From assembly GCF_905397375.1 (NCBI RefSeq), contig NZ_CAJPVG010000002.1:62001-126000 (forward strand): DNA of 64,000 nucleotides, read 5' to 3'. Shown here one piece after another: positions 34,900-43,595 of this stretch (position 1 is the first letter of the stretch; every line of letters begins with the position of its first letter). Under the pieces are notes generated by a model. That model did not search any database, was not told where the DNA came from, and saw only the letters and a list, made by a program, of their open reading frames with translations. Made by a program: the position numbers and the translations under genes. The DNA comes from Ralstonia mannitolilytica. Lineage in GTDB: Bacteria; Pseudomonadota; Gammaproteobacteria; Burkholderiales; Burkholderiaceae.

Positions 34900-35886
34900 A
34901 TGGCATTCAAAGACGTTCGTCGTCAGAAATTCCTGAGCGAGAAAGAGTATGTCGAGTACCTAGACCGCCTTATTTCTTGGGCGGAAACGGCTCGACACTC
35001 TCTGGCAACTAAGGAGTTGACCCCGAAGGCTATTGCTTCCTATAGATGGTCAATCGCCTCCGAGGGGTTGGAACGCTTGATTCTCCGCTACACCGGTGGG
35101 TGCCCGATCGATGAATTGAGGAATGAGTTGCCCGCAGTCATCGACGACTTCGATGTCTACATCGCAAACGAAATTTCTCCGCGTCTGCAAGACCCTCCAC
35201 GCGCCGTTGCGGACACGCTTGAAATCACTCAGCTCGAAGCCTACGTCTATGTGTTCTGGTTGCTTGCTCTATGCAAACTGCTGCGGCACGAGGCGCTGAT
35301 TCCCAAGGTCATGAGTTGGGTTGATAAGACATTCGACTTCAATCGGGGCCGGGATATCCTGTTCGAGAACGTTGTGCAGGCGTTGACAGGTAATCATGTC
35401 GAATCAGAGAAGGTCTTGCTGCATCCCGAGCCATATCGACCGCTGGGTCGCGCCACCGTGTACGCGCCCGAAGAACGCCCTGCGCTGGTCAAAGAGTTCG
35501 TCGAGACTTGGTACAAGCACATGAAACCGTGCTACTGGCACGGTACGCATACCGAAGGCACGTCTTACTTCGGCTATTGGGCTTTCGAGGCAGCGCTTGT
35601 CACTGTCCTCTGGGATATTGACGACAGCAGCTACCGGGACAACCTCGTCTATCCCAGGGACTTGGTGGACTGGTATCGAGCCCATGGCAATGGCTACACC
35701 GCGCCAAGCACGCCACCGCGCCAGCCAGCCGGCCAGCCATGCCCGAAGGAAGGCTGGTGGTTCACTCCTGCCGCTGCTGGCTCACGACGGCATTTCAAGC
35801 AAGGCGAAATCATGCCGGAGGTGCGATCCGACTATGGCTCAACCTTCTGGCAATGGGATAGCGATCAGTCCGCACCGAAGCTGTAG
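34900..35886 (+). CDS. PoNe-type immunity protein (DUF1910/DUF1911) with C-terminal GWW module
   Basis: A 328-residue protein. The helical N-terminal half and a C-terminal block YWHGTHTEGTSYFGYWAFEA (about residues 208-227) followed by LWDIDDSSYRDN match the DUF1911 family, immunity proteins for PoNe DNases. After about residue 278 comes CPKEGWW followed by RRHFKQGEIMP and FWQWD, a short module often fused to T6SS toxins or immunity proteins. It follows the toxin by 11 bp with AGGA upstream of the ATG. It should bind and block the co-encoded nuclease in the cytoplasm. Confidence 0.8.
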   Translation: MAFKDVRRQKFLSEKEYVEYLDRLISWAETARHSLATKELTPKAIASYRWSIASEGLERLILRYTGGCPIDELRNELPAVIDDFDVYIANEISPRLQDPPRAVADTLEITQLEAYVYVFWLLALCKLLRHEALIPKVMSWVDKTFDFNRGRDILFENVVQALTGNHVESEKVLLHPEPYRPLGRATVYAPEERPALVKEFVETWYKHMKPCYWHGTHTEGTSYFGYWAFEAALVTVLWDIDDSSYRDNLVYPRDLVDWYRAHGNGYTAPSTPPRQPAGQPCPKEGWWFTPAAAGSRRHFKQGEIMPEVRSDYGSTFWQWDSDQSAPKL

Positions 35887-36026
35887 CCTTAGTTCTTGCC
35901 GGGGTGCCTGCGTATTACCGGAGGTGCCCCTCTCGGCAGATAACCCACTCGGTATGCCTCGCGTGCCTGTTGTCTGCCGTGCGATGACTGTTGATGGTTG
36001 GCGTATGACTTCCAGCCCTCAACGAC

Positions 36027-36224
36027 ATGTCGCAGACCCTCACCCAAGAGCAGGAGAGTTTTATCGCTGATGTTGTCGCCGAGCAGTTCGGCAAGACCAT
36101 GGGCTTCGCGCGATTCGCGGATGCGCTGGCGATGATCTGCGAGGACATCGCTGGGTTCGAGGCTGGTCCCAGCATCGACGTGGTTCAGCGTATATGGGCC
36201 GCCTACGTCTGGCGCCAAGGCTGA
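36027..36224 (+). CDS. Small hypothetical protein
   Basis: A 65-residue ORF not recognised. The sequence (MSQTLTQEQESFIADVVAEQ at its start, DVVQRIWAAYVWRQG at its end) has the balanced acidic/hydrophobic pattern of a folded helical protein and no antisense counterpart. It lies between the immunity gene and a truncated regulator in the T6SS patch. It could also be a fragment of a longer gene. Confidence 0.4.
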   Translation: MSQTLTQEQESFIADVVAEQFGKTMGFARFADALAMICEDIAGFEAGPSIDVVQRIWAAYVWRQG

Positions 36225-36236
36225 CCGTACATATGA

Positions 36237-36506
36237 CTATGGCGTTTGTTTGCGTTGCCGAGGTTGCGGATACTTCGCCCGGAGTAGGGCCGTGAACTGC
36301 TGGACAAAGCTCACCAGCGCCCGTTCGTCCTCGTCCAAGTCTTTGAGCACGTCAGACACCGCAGCACTCTGATCGTCAATGTGCCGTGATCCGCGCCGCA
36401 AAAGCGCGTCCACAGTGCAGTCCAGCGCATCCCTCAACTGCTGAAGCCGGTACAGGGTAGGGACCCGCGTACCGCGTTCCCATCGAGACGCCGCCGGCTT
36501 GCCGGC
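36237..36506 (-). pseudogene. 5'-truncated XRE-family regulator
   Basis: Minus-strand reading gives PAASRWERGTRVPTLYRLQQ then LRDALDCTVDALLRRGSR, the recognition helix and last helices of a Cro/C1-type HTH, followed by an acidic helical tail (SDVLKDLDEDERALVSFVQQ). The N-terminal helices and a start codon are missing: homology stops where the stop codon of aacS begins (36507). A deletion or insertion joined the two. It marks the right boundary of the accessory patch. Confidence 0.7.
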
Positions 36507-38561
36507 CTAACTTCGCCAGGACTCCAATGCCGGCGCGGATCCGCCGGCAGCGGCGGTTTGCGCGGCGAGCGTGTGCGCGTAGTCGACATACCAGGCCAGC
36601 ACCTCCGGGTTGGCCATCGCATCGGGATTGGCGATACGCTCCGGCGGCGCGCCCAGCAGCAGCTTCTTGATCGGCACTTCCATTTTCTTGCCCGACAGCG
36701 TGCGCGGCACGCCCGGCGCTTGCACGATCACGTTGGGCACATGCCGCGCCGACAGCCCGGCCTTGATACGCGCATTGATCGTGCCACGCAGCGTGTCGTC
36801 GAGCACGGCCCCTTCGCGCAGCACGACGAACAGCGGCATGAACGATTCCCGGCCGAGGAATTCCAGGTCGACAACGAGGCTGTCGAGCACTTCCGGCAGG
36901 TCTTCCACCACGCGATACAGCTCGGCCGTGCCCATGCGGATGCCGTGGCGGTTGATGGTTGCGTCGGACCGCCCGTAGATGATGGCGCCGCCGCGCGGAG
37001 TGATCTTGATCCAGTCGCCGTGGCGCCACTGGCCGGGGTACATGTCGAAGTAGCTGTCGCGGTAGCGGCTGCCGTCGGTGTCGCCCCAGAAGAAGAGCGG
37101 CATCGAGGGGATGGGCGCCGTGCAGACGAGTTCACCCACCGCATCGATGAGCGGGTTGCCCGCTTCATCCAGCGCTTCCACGCGCGAGCCGAGGTTGCGG
37201 CATTGCATCTCGCCGGCGTAGACGGGCAGGGTGGCCACGCCGCCGACGAAGCAGCCGGCAAAGTCGGTGCCGCCGGAGATCGGATTGAGCCAGACGTCGG
37301 CCTTGACGTGGCGGTAGATCCAGTCGTAAGCCTCGGCCGACAGCGGCGAACCGGTCGAGCCGATCGCACGCAGCTTCGACAGGTCGAAGTCGCGACCGGG
37401 CTCGATGCCGGCTTTCAGGCAATTGGCGAAGAACGCCGCGCCGGCGCCGAAGAACGTCACGCCTGCGTCCTGTGCGAAACGCCACAACGTGTTCAGATCG
37501 GGCGTGCCGGGGTTGCCGTCGTAGATGGCGAGGGTCACGCCGCCGAGCAGGCCGCTCGCCTGCGAATTCCACATGACCCAGCCGGTGCTGCTGTACCAGT
37601 GGTAGACGTCGTCAGGGCCAAGGTCGAGATGCAGCGCGCCCATCATCGTCTGCACGAGCAGCAAGCCGCCGTGGCCGTGCACGATGGGCTTGGGCATGCC
37701 GGTGGTGCCCGACGAGTACAGGATCCACAGCGGGTGATCCGCCGCCACGGGCGTGATGACGAGCGGTACGTCGTCGGCAGTCAGGTCGCGCCAGTCGCGG
37801 GCGTGCGGGAACTGCGTGCGGTCGATGTCGCCGTGCAGTTGCGGCACCAGCACGAGATGCTCGACGGTCGGCAGCGCGGCCATCATCTCGGCGACCACGC
37901 CGGTGCGGTCGAACGCGCGGCCGCCGTAGTGGTAGCCGTCCACCGCGATCAGCACCTTCGGTTCGATCTGGCGGAAGCGGTCCGTGACGGCTACCTGGCC
38001 CATGTCCGGCGCGCAGACTGACCAGATCGCCCCGATGCTGGCCGTGGCGAGGAACGCGACGATGGCGTCCGGCGTGTTCGACAGGTATGCCGCCACGCGG
38101 TCGCCCGGCGCCACGCCCATCTCGCGCAGCGCCGCAGCCAGCGAGGCGACGCGGCGGCGCAGTTCGCGCCAGGACAGGTCGGCCAGCGGTTGGGTCTCGC
38201 TGGCGTAGCGGATGGCGGTGCGGTCAGGGCTGCCGCCTTCCTCCACATGACGCATGACCTGATCGACGTAGTTCAGCTTGGCGCCGACCAGCCATTGCGC
38301 GCCCGGCATGGTGCGGTCGCCCAGCATCTGCGTGAACGGTGTCGAGGCGCGCAGGTCGAGGTAGTCCCAGACAGACGTCCAGAACGCCTCCAGCTCAGTG
38401 GTGGACCAGTCCCAGAGTTGCGCGTAGCCCTCGGGCGTGGTGGCCGAGAAGCGCAGCCCGCGTTCGCGCGCAAGCCAGTCGAGGTAATGCGTCAGGCGCG
38501 CGCGTGCGATGAAGTCAGACGATGGCGTCCAGAGCAGGGCGCCTTCCTGGATGGTGCTCAT
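36507..38561 (-). CDS. aacS: Acetoacetate-CoA ligase
   Basis: A 684-residue ANL-family enzyme activating acetoacetate to acetoacetyl-CoA with ATP, feeding polyhydroxybutyrate recycling or ketone-body use. The AMP-binding motif YSSGTTGMPKPIVHGHGG is near residue 280 and the catalytic Lys is in LSGKKMEVPIKK near 623. The N-terminal ACAS-type segment (YLDWLARERGLRF) is typical. The ATG at 38561 follows GGAGGAGACAC. The gene is intact to its stop even though the neighbouring regulator is truncated at that point. It lies 80 bp after the aldehyde dehydrogenase gene on the same strand. Confidence 0.9.
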   Translation of the reverse strand: MSTIQEGALLWTPSSDFIARARLTHYLDWLARERGLRFSATTPEGYAQLWDWSTTELEAFWTSVWDYLDLRASTPFTQMLGDRTMPGAQWLVGAKLNYVDQVMRHVEEGGSPDRTAIRYASETQPLADLSWRELRRRVASLAAALREMGVAPGDRVAAYLSNTPDAIVAFLATASIGAIWSVCAPDMGQVAVTDRFRQIEPKVLIAVDGYHYGGRAFDRTGVVAEMMAALPTVEHLVLVPQLHGDIDRTQFPHARDWRDLTADDVPLVITPVAADHPLWILYSSGTTGMPKPIVHGHGGLLLVQTMMGALHLDLGPDDVYHWYSSTGWVMWNSQASGLLGGVTLAIYDGNPGTPDLNTLWRFAQDAGVTFFGAGAAFFANCLKAGIEPGRDFDLSKLRAIGSTGSPLSAEAYDWIYRHVKADVWLNPISGGTDFAGCFVGGVATLPVYAGEMQCRNLGSRVEALDEAGNPLIDAVGELVCTAPIPSMPLFFWGDTDGSRYRDSYFDMYPGQWRHGDWIKITPRGGAIIYGRSDATINRHGIRMGTAELYRVVEDLPEVLDSLVVDLEFLGRESFMPLFVVLREGAVLDDTLRGTINARIKAGLSARHVPNVIVQAPGVPRTLSGKKMEVPIKKLLLGAPPERIANPDAMANPEVLAWYVDYAHTLAAQTAAAGGSAPALESWRS

Positions 38562-38641
38562 GTGTCTCCTCCGCCGGTCAGGCAAGGGGGAAGGCCGCCC
38601 GCTCTATCGATGTGGCAGGTCGGCCAAGGGGGGATGGCGTT

Positions 38642-40153
38642 TCAGATGCCGCCCATGCACAGATACTTGAGTTCGAGATACTCGTCGATGCCGTAGACCG
38701 AGCCTTCGCGGCCCAGGCCCGATTGCTTGATGCCGCCGAACGGCGCCACCTCGTTCGAGATCAGCCCCGTGTTGATGCCGACCATGCCGTATTCGAGCTG
38801 CTCGGCCACGCGCCAGATGCGGCCGATGTCGCGGCTGAAGAAGTACGACGCCAGGCCAAATTCGGTGTCGTTGGCCAGGCGCACGACTTCCGCTTCGTCC
38901 TGGAACTTGAAGATGGCGGAGACCGGGCCGAAAGTTTCTTCGCGCGCGATCAGCATGTCGGGTGTGGCGTCGGCCAGCACGGTCGGCTCGACAAAGCGCT
39001 GCGAACCGAAGCCCTGCATCAGCTTGCCGCCGGCGGTCAGGCGCGCGCCCTTTTGCGTCGCGTCGCTGATGTGGCGCTGCACTTTCTCCACGGCCTGGTC
39101 GTCGATCAGCGGGCCTTGCACCACGCCGGACTCGAAGCCGTTGCCGACCTTGATGCCCTTGACCTTGGCCGAGAGCTTCTCGACAAACGTGTCATACACC
39201 GAGGCATGCACGTAGAAGCGGTTCGTACACACGCACGTCTGGCCGGCGTTGCGGTACTTCGACTGCACCGCGCCCTCCACGGCGGCGTCGATGTCGGCGT
39301 CGTCGAACACGATGAACGGCGCATGGCCGCCAAGCTCCAGCGCGACCTTCTTCACCGTCGGTGAGCACTGCTGCATCAGGATGCGGCCCACCGGCGTCGA
39401 GCCCGTGAACGACAGATGCCGCACGATCGGCGATTCGCACAAGGCCTTGCCGATGGCGATCGAGCGATCCGCATCGCCCGTCACCACGTTGACGACGCCC
39501 TTCGGAATGCCAGCGCGGTGCGCCAGTTCGGCCATCGCGAGCGCAGACAGCGGCGTCTGCTCGGCCGGCTTGATGACGATGGTGCAGCCTGCCGCCATGG
39601 CCGGCGCAACTTTGCGGGTGATCATCGCCAGCGGGAAGTTCCACGGCGTGATGGAGGCGCACACGCCCACCGGCTGCTTGAGCACCACCATGCGCTTGTC
39701 GCGCCAGGTGCTGGCCATGACGTCGCCGGAGACGCGCTTGGCCTCCTCGGCAAACCATTCGATAAACGACGCACCGTAGACGATTTCGCCCTTGGCTTCG
39801 GCCAGCGGCTTGCCTTGTTCAGCCGTCATCAGGGCGGCGAGGTCGTCGGCGTTGGCGATCAGCAGGTCGAACCAGCGGCGCATCAGGCCGGCGCGCTCCT
39901 TGCCGGTCAGCTCGCGCCACGCGGGCCACGCCGCATTGGCCGCGTCGATGGCGCGCAGCGTTTCTGCGTGCCCGAGATTGGCGACATCGGTCAGGTGTGC
40001 GTTGGTGGCAGGGTCGTAGACGGGGAAGGTGGCGCCGTCTGCCGCGCCCACCCAGGCCCCGTCGACATAGGACTGCGTTTTGACGAGGGTGCGGTCTGTG
40101 ATGCGCTCCAGCGCGTTGGCGGCGGTGCGGGATGCGTCGAGTGCTTCGGCCAT
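38642..40153 (-). CDS. gabD: NAD(P)-dependent succinate-semialdehyde-type dehydrogenase
   Basis: A 503-residue aldehyde dehydrogenase. Catalytic Glu is in LELGGHAPF (near 274) and the nucleophile Cys in AGQTCVCTNRF (near 306); the cofactor motif FTGSTPVGR is at about 245. TPWNFPLAMITRK and the C-terminal KQSGLGREGSVYGIDEYLE are typical of GabD-type enzymes, which oxidise succinate semialdehyde to succinate. Related semialdehydes are possible. The ATG at 40153 is chosen because GGAG lies six bases upstream; an ATG at 40165 has none. A TetR-like palindrome (40240-40253) lies upstream. Confidence 0.85.
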   Translation of the reverse strand: MAEALDASRTAANALERITDRTLVKTQSYVDGAWVGAADGATFPVYDPATNAHLTDVANLGHAETLRAIDAANAAWPAWRELTGKERAGLMRRWFDLLIANADDLAALMTAEQGKPLAEAKGEIVYGASFIEWFAEEAKRVSGDVMASTWRDKRMVVLKQPVGVCASITPWNFPLAMITRKVAPAMAAGCTIVIKPAEQTPLSALAMAELAHRAGIPKGVVNVVTGDADRSIAIGKALCESPIVRHLSFTGSTPVGRILMQQCSPTVKKVALELGGHAPFIVFDDADIDAAVEGAVQSKYRNAGQTCVCTNRFYVHASVYDTFVEKLSAKVKGIKVGNGFESGVVQGPLIDDQAVEKVQRHISDATQKGARLTAGGKLMQGFGSQRFVEPTVLADATPDMLIAREETFGPVSAIFKFQDEAEVVRLANDTEFGLASYFFSRDIGRIWRVAEQLEYGMVGINTGLISNEVAPFGGIKQSGLGREGSVYGIDEYLELKYLCMGGI

Positions 40154-40169
40154 GGCGTTCTCCATAAGG

Positions 40170-40203
40170 AAGGCGGGCCCAGTCGACAAAGAGGGCCCGC
40201 CTT
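40170..40203 (-). terminator. Terminator-like 11-bp hairpin between ubiD-family gene and gabD
   Basis: Perfect arms aaggcgggccc (40170-40180) and gggcccgcctt (40193-40203) around a 12-base loop. Read on the minus strand it follows the UbiD gene and is trailed by CCTTAT, only a few bases before the gabD ribosome site. On the plus strand the tail is tttta. Likely a terminator or an attenuator for gabD. Confidence 0.6.
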
Positions 40204-40239
40204 TTAGATGCAGCAGTCGCTTAACTCGCTAAGAATAAC

Positions 40240-40253
40240 CGAACGATCGTTCG
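40240..40253. promoter_or_regulatory. Perfect 14-bp palindrome, likely TetR-family operator
   Basis: CGAACGATCGTTCG is a perfect palindrome located 87 bp upstream of the gabD start and 29 bp after the UbiD-family stop. On the minus strand it is followed directly by GGTTATTCT, which can serve as a -10 element. Palindromes of this form are typical TetR/AcrR-family binding sites. The regulator is not encoded in the window. Confidence 0.55.
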
Positions 40254-40282
40254 CTCGCAGGCCACGCCGCCAAGCCTTGTGG

Positions 40283-41794
40283 TTAGTGGAAGAGCGTGTC
40301 CCACATGGCGTCGACGCGGGCTTTGACAGCGGTCTCCATGACGATGGGCTGGCCCCATTCCCGCGTGGTTTCGCCAGGCCATTTGTTGGTGGCGTCGATG
40401 CCCATCTTGGAGCCCAAGCCTGACACCGGGGACGCGAAATCTAGGTAATCGATCGGCGTGTTCTCGACCATGACCGTGTCGCGCGCCGGATCCACGCGCG
40501 TGGTGATTGCCCAGATCACTTCCTTCCAGTCGCGCAGGTTCACGTCGTCGTCCACCACCACGATGAACTTCGTATACATGAACTGCCGCAGGAAGCTCCA
40601 CACGCCAAACATCACGCGCTTGGCGTGGCCGGCGTATTGCTTCTTCATGCTGACCAGCGCCATGCGATAGCTGCAGCCTTCGGGCGGCAGGTAGAAATCC
40701 GCAATCTCCGGAAACTGCTTCTGCAGCAGCGGCACGAACACTTCATTGAGCGCCACGCCCAGCACGGCCGGCTCATCGGGCGGCTTGCCTGTATACGTGG
40801 AGTGATAGATCGGGTCGCGGCGCATCGTGATGCGCTCGACCGTGAACACGGGGAACCAGTCCTGCTCGTTGTAATAGCCGGTGTGATCGCCGAAGGGGCC
40901 TTCGAGCGCGTGCTGGTAGCCGCTCGGGTGCGTTGGGTCCGGCTGGATGTGGCCTTCGAGGATGATCTCGGCGCCGGCCGGTACCTGCAGTTGTGCCTGC
41001 GCCAGCGAAGGCGTCAGACAGGTCGCAAGCTCGGTCCGGCTGCCGCGCAGCAGCCCCGCAAACTGGTACTCAGATAGCGTATCCGGCACCGGGGTCACCG
41101 CGCCGAGGATGGTGGCCGGGTCGGCGCCCAGCGCCACCGCAATCGGAAACGGCTGGCCCGGATTCGCGATGGCGTGCTCGCGGAAATCCAGCGCGCCGCC
41201 CCGGTGCGCCAGCCAACGCATGATGACCTGGTTGCGACTGATGACCTGCTGCCGGTAGATACCCAGGTTCTGCCGCTTCTTGTGCGGCCCGCGCGTGATG
41301 ACCAGCCCCCATGTGACGAGCGGCGCCGCATCGCCGGGCCAGCACGTCTGTACGGGAATGCGCGAGAGATCAACGTCATTTCCTTCCCACACGATCTCCT
41401 GGCACGCCGGCGACGACACCTTGCGCGGTGCCATATCCCACACGGCCTTGGCCATCGTCCACAGCTTGCCGGCTTCACGCAGACCGCGCGGCGGTTCGGG
41501 CTCTTTCAACGCCGAGAGCAGGCGACCGACGTCCCGCAGTTCATCGAGCGACTCCGCGCCCATGCCCAGCGCCACGCGCCGCGTGGTGCCGAACAGGTTG
41601 GCGAGCACGGGCATGTCGTACTTGCGCGCACCGTCCGCCGGCCGTTCGAAGACGACCGCCGGGCCCTCCGCGCGCAGCAGGCGGTCACAGACTTCCGTCA
41701 TTTCCAGGCGCGGCGACACCGGCTGGCGCACGCGGCGCAACTCGCCGGTGCGTTCCAGTTGGGCGAGAAAGTCACGTAAGTCCCTGTATTGCAT
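40283..41794 (-). CDS. ubiD: UbiD-family decarboxylase (prenylated-FMN dependent)
   Basis: A 503-residue protein, full length for UbiD (3-octaprenyl-4-hydroxybenzoate carboxy-lyase in ubiquinone synthesis). Family blocks include LGIYRQQVISRNQVIMRWLA by position (near 180-199), EIILEGHIQPD (near 277-287, with the catalytic Glu region) and HSTYTGKPPDEPAVLGVALN (near 330-349). It needs prenylated FMN from UbiX, not seen here. The ATG at 41794 starts the conserved N-terminus YRDLRDFLAQLE. A role in ubiquinone synthesis is the default for this subgroup. Confidence 0.9.
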   Translation of the reverse strand: MQYRDLRDFLAQLERTGELRRVRQPVSPRLEMTEVCDRLLRAEGPAVVFERPADGARKYDMPVLANLFGTTRRVALGMGAESLDELRDVGRLLSALKEPEPPRGLREAGKLWTMAKAVWDMAPRKVSSPACQEIVWEGNDVDLSRIPVQTCWPGDAAPLVTWGLVITRGPHKKRQNLGIYRQQVISRNQVIMRWLAHRGGALDFREHAIANPGQPFPIAVALGADPATILGAVTPVPDTLSEYQFAGLLRGSRTELATCLTPSLAQAQLQVPAGAEIILEGHIQPDPTHPSGYQHALEGPFGDHTGYYNEQDWFPVFTVERITMRRDPIYHSTYTGKPPDEPAVLGVALNEVFVPLLQKQFPEIADFYLPPEGCSYRMALVSMKKQYAGHAKRVMFGVWSFLRQFMYTKFIVVVDDDVNLRDWKEVIWAITTRVDPARDTVMVENTPIDYLDFASPVSGLGSKMGIDATNKWPGETTREWGQPIVMETAVKARVDAMWDTLFH

Positions 41795-42333
41795 GGAAAT
41801 TTTGTAACCAAAGGTAAGGTGGATCGTCTATCACGCGGAGACCCGGGCCCGCCAAATGGTGGTCGGGCCGCGGTTTTTTTGGTGTAGGCAGGGTGGCCGC
41901 GATTGTAAGGCCAAAACCCCATGGCACCCTGATGACAGAACGAACCGCAGGTCGGCGACGCCGAACAACGCGACCCTTTTCATAACCTTTTGATATGAAA
42001 ATCGATTTCTTTATGATTGACTTGGAATAACGCGCTTCCTACAATCCAAATCGATCTGGCAATTGTTGCGTCGCAACATATCTTCGGCTAGTGCCCTCGC
42101 CCATTCTCTCGCTCGTATGAGGGGCGATGCCAGAGCACTTCATCATCGCTGCGGGACGTGACCTCCCCAAGGACACGCCCCGCATTTGTCTGGGCACAAG
42201 GGGAGTGCCCCCAACAGATGCCGGCTGACTGCAACAGCGCGGCATCCTTACTAAAAACCGTTGCGATTCGAAACGCACGGCGCCATGCAAAAGAAAGGCG
42301 CCCACCGGATCTGCGCAGCGGACGGAGGTAAGT
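41795..42333. other. Divergent intergenic region between ubiD and the lytic transglycosylase gene
   Basis: About 540 bases without a gene. It holds a strong sigma-70-type promoter for the plus-strand gene at 42017-42045, followed by a leader of roughly 280 bases with short hairpins (for example tgttgcg-t-cgcaaca at 42064-42078). No known riboswitch consensus is recognised. Nothing convincing was found for the ubiD promoter. Confidence 0.5.
42017..42045 (+). promoter_or_regulatory. Sigma-70 promoter of the lytic transglycosylase gene
   Basis: TTGACT (42017-42022) and TACAAT (42040-42045) are separated by 17 bases. Both boxes match the consensus at five of six positions. Transcription would start near 42052, leaving a long untranslated leader before the ATG at 42334. 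Confidence 0.75.
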
Positions 42334-43515
42334 ATGAACGGTTGGAAAACCCTTCATTCTTCCGGGATCGGTTCGGCGCTGCAACGTCGACTCGTCGCCC
42401 CGGTTGGCCGCCGCCTCGCGCGTGCAGGCCAAGTTGCGCTGCCTCGTAAGCTGCGCATGGAGTTGAACGCAGGGGGCGCCGTCGCGTCCCGCAATGAAAT
42501 GCATCCGGGGGTGCTGCTGGTGTTCCGCAGCGGGCATGTCGTGCTCAACAGCATCGGCGTGCTGGCGGTGGTGGCTGCCGTCGCGCTCTCGCTGAACAGC
42601 GAATGGCGTGCCATGGTGGCTCAGCGGGTGCTCAAGTTCGCGCCAGGTGCGAATGCCAGCGCGGCTTCGGCCGCGCCGTCGCGTAGTGCTACGGCCGGCT
42701 TGGAGCCGGTTGCATTTGCGCCTGCCGCTCCGGCAGCCGGCGCGGGTTTAGCGCCGCCCGTGGTCGAAGGGGCTGGCTCGCAGGGCGCCGCAGTCGTTGC
42801 GGCCGGGTGGGACACGCTCTCGAAGGTGCCGTCCGTCGCCGAACTGGCCGCACAGATCCCGAACACGCAGGTCGTTCGCGAGGCACGTGAGTCGGCAACC
42901 GCCGGTACCCCGCGCGAGCAGGCTGCCGTGGCCGAATACATCGCCCGCAAGTACCGCGTGGCGGCGACCGCCACCGGCCAGCTCGTCAAGGCGGCGTATC
43001 AGACCGGCAAGGAAGTCGGCCTCGATCCGCTGCTGATCCTGGGCGTGATGGCCATCGAGTCCAGCTTCAACCCGTTCGCCGAGAGCGGCATGGGTGCGCA
43101 GGGCCTGATGCAGGTCATGACCAAGGTCCACCAGGACAAGTACGAAGTGATGGGCGGCGTGGGTGCCGCACTGAACCCGTACGCCAACATCAAGGTGGGT
43201 GCGCTGGTGCTCAAGGATTGCATCGCCCGTGCCGGTTCGATCGAGGGCGGCCTGAAGCTGTACGTCGGCGCGGTGACGCAGGGTGACGGCGGCTACGGCG
43301 GCAAGGTGCTCGCCGAACGTTCGCGCTTGCGCATGGTGGCGACGGGGCGCCGCTCGCCCGTGACGATGGCGGCGGAGCGCGAGCCGGTGAAGGCCGTTGC
43401 CGCACCGGTGACGCAGGCCGAAGCCAAGGCGCAGGCCAAGCCGGCCGACAAGCAGCCGCTCAGCGGTCAGCAGGAGGAGGCCCGCCTGGAAGACAAGTCG
43501 CAGGGCCAGGCCTGA
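42334..43515 (+). CDS. Membrane-anchored lytic transglycosylase (SLT domain)
   Basis: A 393-residue protein: basic N-terminus, one transmembrane helix (about residues 69-88, NSIGVLAVVAAVALSL), an Ala/Pro-rich linker, and an SLT domain (about 215-325) with catalytic Glu in VMAIESSFNPFAES and the motif GAQGLMQVM. It cleaves peptidoglycan glycan strands from the periplasmic side. The Lys/Glu/Gln-rich tail (about 345-393) is low complexity. GGAGGTAAGT precedes the ATG. It stands alone, with its own promoter and terminator. Confidence 0.88.
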   Translation: MNGWKTLHSSGIGSALQRRLVAPVGRRLARAGQVALPRKLRMELNAGGAVASRNEMHPGVLLVFRSGHVVLNSIGVLAVVAAVALSLNSEWRAMVAQRVLKFAPGANASAASAAPSRSATAGLEPVAFAPAAPAAGAGLAPPVVEGAGSQGAAVVAAGWDTLSKVPSVAELAAQIPNTQVVREARESATAGTPREQAAVAEYIARKYRVAATATGQLVKAAYQTGKEVGLDPLLILGVMAIESSFNPFAESGMGAQGLMQVMTKVHQDKYEVMGGVGAALNPYANIKVGALVLKDCIARAGSIEGGLKLYVGAVTQGDGGYGGKVLAERSRLRMVATGRRSPVTMAAEREPVKAVAAPVTQAEAKAQAKPADKQPLSGQQEEARLEDKSQGQA

Positions 43516-43543
43516 TCGACGATTCTTGCCACGCTATATAAGA

Positions 43544-43574
43544 AAGGCCGTCTTGAGGGACGGCCTTCTTGTTT
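43544..43574 (+). terminator. Rho-independent terminator after the transglycosylase gene
   Basis: Perfect 9-bp arms aaggccgtc (43544-43552) and gacggcctt (43559-43567) with loop ttgagg, followed by cttgttt. It is also close to the stop of the convergent aminotransferase gene (43596). Confidence 0.85.
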
Positions 43575-43595
43575 GGGCGAACGCACCAGCGATTT

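Noticed and set aside
36558..38021. Plus-strand open frame of 487 codons opposite aacS
   Set aside because: Antisense to clear AMP-binding enzyme motifs; no recognisable domain.
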